A model generated the notes under the pieces. That model was not told the DNA's origin. It ran no database searches and saw nothing but the letters and a program-made list of their open reading frames with translations. This document shows positions 62,798 to 64,000 of a stretch of DNA of 64,000 nt, piece by piece; positions within the stretch are counted from its first letter, which is position 1, and each line of letters begins with the position of its first letter. Source of the DNA: Alicyclobacillus sp. ALC3 (GTDB lineage: Bacteria > Bacillota > Bacilli > Alicyclobacillales > Alicyclobacillaceae); contig NZ_CP066784.1 of assembly GCF_028751195.1 (NCBI RefSeq), forward strand, positions 3,472,001 to 3,536,000. Reading direction: 5' to 3'. The position numbers and the translations under genes are program-made.

Positions 62798-64000
62798 TCA
62801 GCGAACGCGCGCGCCACCATCTACTGGGCCAGTTAGACTCGTGCTTCGTCGAGCTGTCACTGCCATGTATGCTCCGGCGGCCACGATGAACCCGACGTAG
62901 AACGTGAGGTCGGTGCCCCCTAAAGCTTTTGCGACAGGCCCTACATAGTACGGTGCATTCATGAACGGTACCGAAGCGGCGATACCGACCAGGAAACTAA
63001 GGAGCCCCTGCCACACGACTGGCTGTGTCTTGCGCCAATCAACCGCAGCCGCGCGGTGGCGACGCAGGAAGTAGTAGTCGGCGAAGAGGACGCCGAGCCA
63101 CGGTGTAATCCAATACCCGAGCAACAGCAGAAAATTATCGTAATTCGTCTCAAAGTGTCCGGAGCCAAGGAGGCTCAAGGTCAGGCCAAGCGCGCCAGCA
63201 GCAACCGCCAGTAGCCAGCGCGGGACACGGATATCGAAGGCGCCTGCGGACAACGCGTTGGAGTAGAGGTTGAGCGCGTCCGCGGCCGTGCCACCGAGGA
63301 TGATGGCGATGACCGCGACGGTACCGAATCCGCCCATGACGAAGTGGAGAGCCGCGATTGGGTCCGATGCGCGCGACCCGGCGAGGACTGCGACCATGAG
63401 CCCTACGAGTTCCAGCCACACGGAGGCGATAAACGAACCGAAGAAGGCGTTGCGAACAACTCGAGCCTTTGACACGTCCGCCCGCAGATAACGACTGTAG
63501 TCGGACGCGTACGAGCTCCAACTCCCGATATAGGAGAACGCGGCCGCGACCATGATCGCGAACATCGGCCAAAGCGCTGTCCCATGCGGGTGATACGCGG
63601 CGAGTGCAGATGGGTGGCGCAAGGCCATCACGGTTGCCACAATAAACAGCGCACCAAGGACGACGGAGATGATGCGCTCGTACATGTGAATCAAGTTGTG
63701 ACCGTAGATGGCGAGCAATCCTTGGACAATCACGAGCAGACCTGCCCCTTGCCAAAACGCCAGATGCGGAAACAACACCTGCAGGCCGAACGTACCGAGA
63801 ATGTTGTTGACGGTAAACCATCCGATTGTGCTGATGTAGTTCAGCGCTGCTGGCAAATATCCGCCCACGCGCCCAAACGTGTAGCGCGAGATAATCAACT
63901 GTGGTACGCCATAGGTCGGGCCCATCGCTGCGCTTAGTCCAAGCACGAGGGCGCCCATCGCGTTGCCCGCAAGGATGGCCACAATACTCCACGTCCAAGG
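62798..64000 (-). CDS. NCS1 family purine/cytosine permease, 5' end outside window
   Basis: The last 400 residues of a nucleobase:cation symporter-1 (CodB/FCY2-like) permease. The frame stays open to the window edge and the fragment begins within the membrane domain (AILAGNAMGALVLGLSAAMG, then YGVPQLIISRYTFG), so the start lies outside. Ten or so helices are visible, plus WSSYASDYSRYLRAD and PWLGVLFADYYFLRRH. It should import a purine, cytosine or a related base with a cation. The substrate is not readable. Confidence 0.85.
   Translation of the reverse strand, partial: PWTWSIVAILAGNAMGALVLGLSAAMGPTYGVPQLIISRYTFGRVGGYLPAALNYISTIGWFTVNNILGTFGLQVLFPHLAFWQGAGLLVIVQGLLAIYGHNLIHMYERIISVVLGALFIVATVMALRHPSALAAYHPHGTALWPMFAIMVAAAFSYIGSWSSYASDYSRYLRADVSKARVVRNAFFGSFIASVWLELVGLMVAVLAGSRASDPIAALHFVMGGFGTVAVIAIILGGTAADALNLYSNALSAGAFDIRVPRWLLAVAAGALGLTLSLLGSGHFETNYDNFLLLLGYWITPWLGVLFADYYFLRRHRAAAVDWRKTQPVVWQGLLSFLVGIAASVPFMNAPYYVGPVAKALGGTDLTFYVGFIVAAGAYMAVTARRSTSLTGPVDGGARVR

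Overview
The window reads as a chromosomal segment of a Gram-positive, spore-forming member of the Bacilli, most like Alicyclobacillus and relatives (inference). Supporting signs are spore photoproduct lyase, Zur of the Bacillus type, lipoprotein and sortase machinery, strong AGGAGG ribosome sites, frequent GTG and TTG starts, and a fairly high G+C content. I support 54 protein genes, one cut by the right edge. I saw no rRNA, tRNA, phage, transposase or CRISPR array.

Layout. 0.1-10.3 kb: a YdeI-type protein, a long palindromic repeat array, an EamA exporter, an MMPL/RND exporter behind a TetR regulator with two DNA-binding domains, an RraA-like protein coupled to a CoA-type Nudix hydrolase, two small coupled genes, and cysC. 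10.5-14.7 kb: a secreted SGNH hydrolase with a C-terminal sorting-like tail, a class D-like sortase and an amidase. 15-20.2 kb (minus strand): a fatty-acid or sterol-type acyl-CoA cluster of TetR, SCP2 protein, acyl-CoA ligase and two overlapping acyl-CoA dehydrogenases with complementary motif losses. 20.3-26.7 kb: GlcD-type oxidase, a cytochrome b/Moco fusion, glutathione peroxidase, YceI and a KimA/YdaO-like permease. 27-30.8 kb: a small membrane protein, a methyltransferase, a quinone oxidoreductase and splB.

30.9-35.1 kb: zur diverges from a four-gene zinc ABC transporter (znuA, znuC and two permeases) with a recognisable promoter and Zur-like box. 35.2-39.4 kb: a MATE exporter, a 1.5 kb gene-free stretch with a 13-copy, exactly 41-bp palindromic array plus dispersed repeats, and a divergent purA-like gene. 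39.6-46.6 kb: LysR, a threonine dehydratase-type enzyme, an NlpC/P60 hydrolase, a LipL-like transferase, a two-component system and an MFS transporter. 46.9-54.9 kb: an oligopeptide transporter operon oppDFABC followed by a second, very similar oppA. 55-64 kb: NCS2 permease, HAD phosphatase, NhaC-type antiporter, a formate dehydrogenase-like protein with its YjgD partner, and an NCS1 permease running off the edge.

The most unusual features are non-coding: two tandem arrays of short palindromes with a shared ~41-bp spacing, and an intergenic repeat family found at four places that often forms a terminator-like hairpin. The most interesting protein-level points are the complementary dehydrogenase pair, the membrane cytochrome with an internal Tat-like motif, the double-HTH TetR, the purA-like protein with altered IMP-site residues, and the sortase/SGNH pair.
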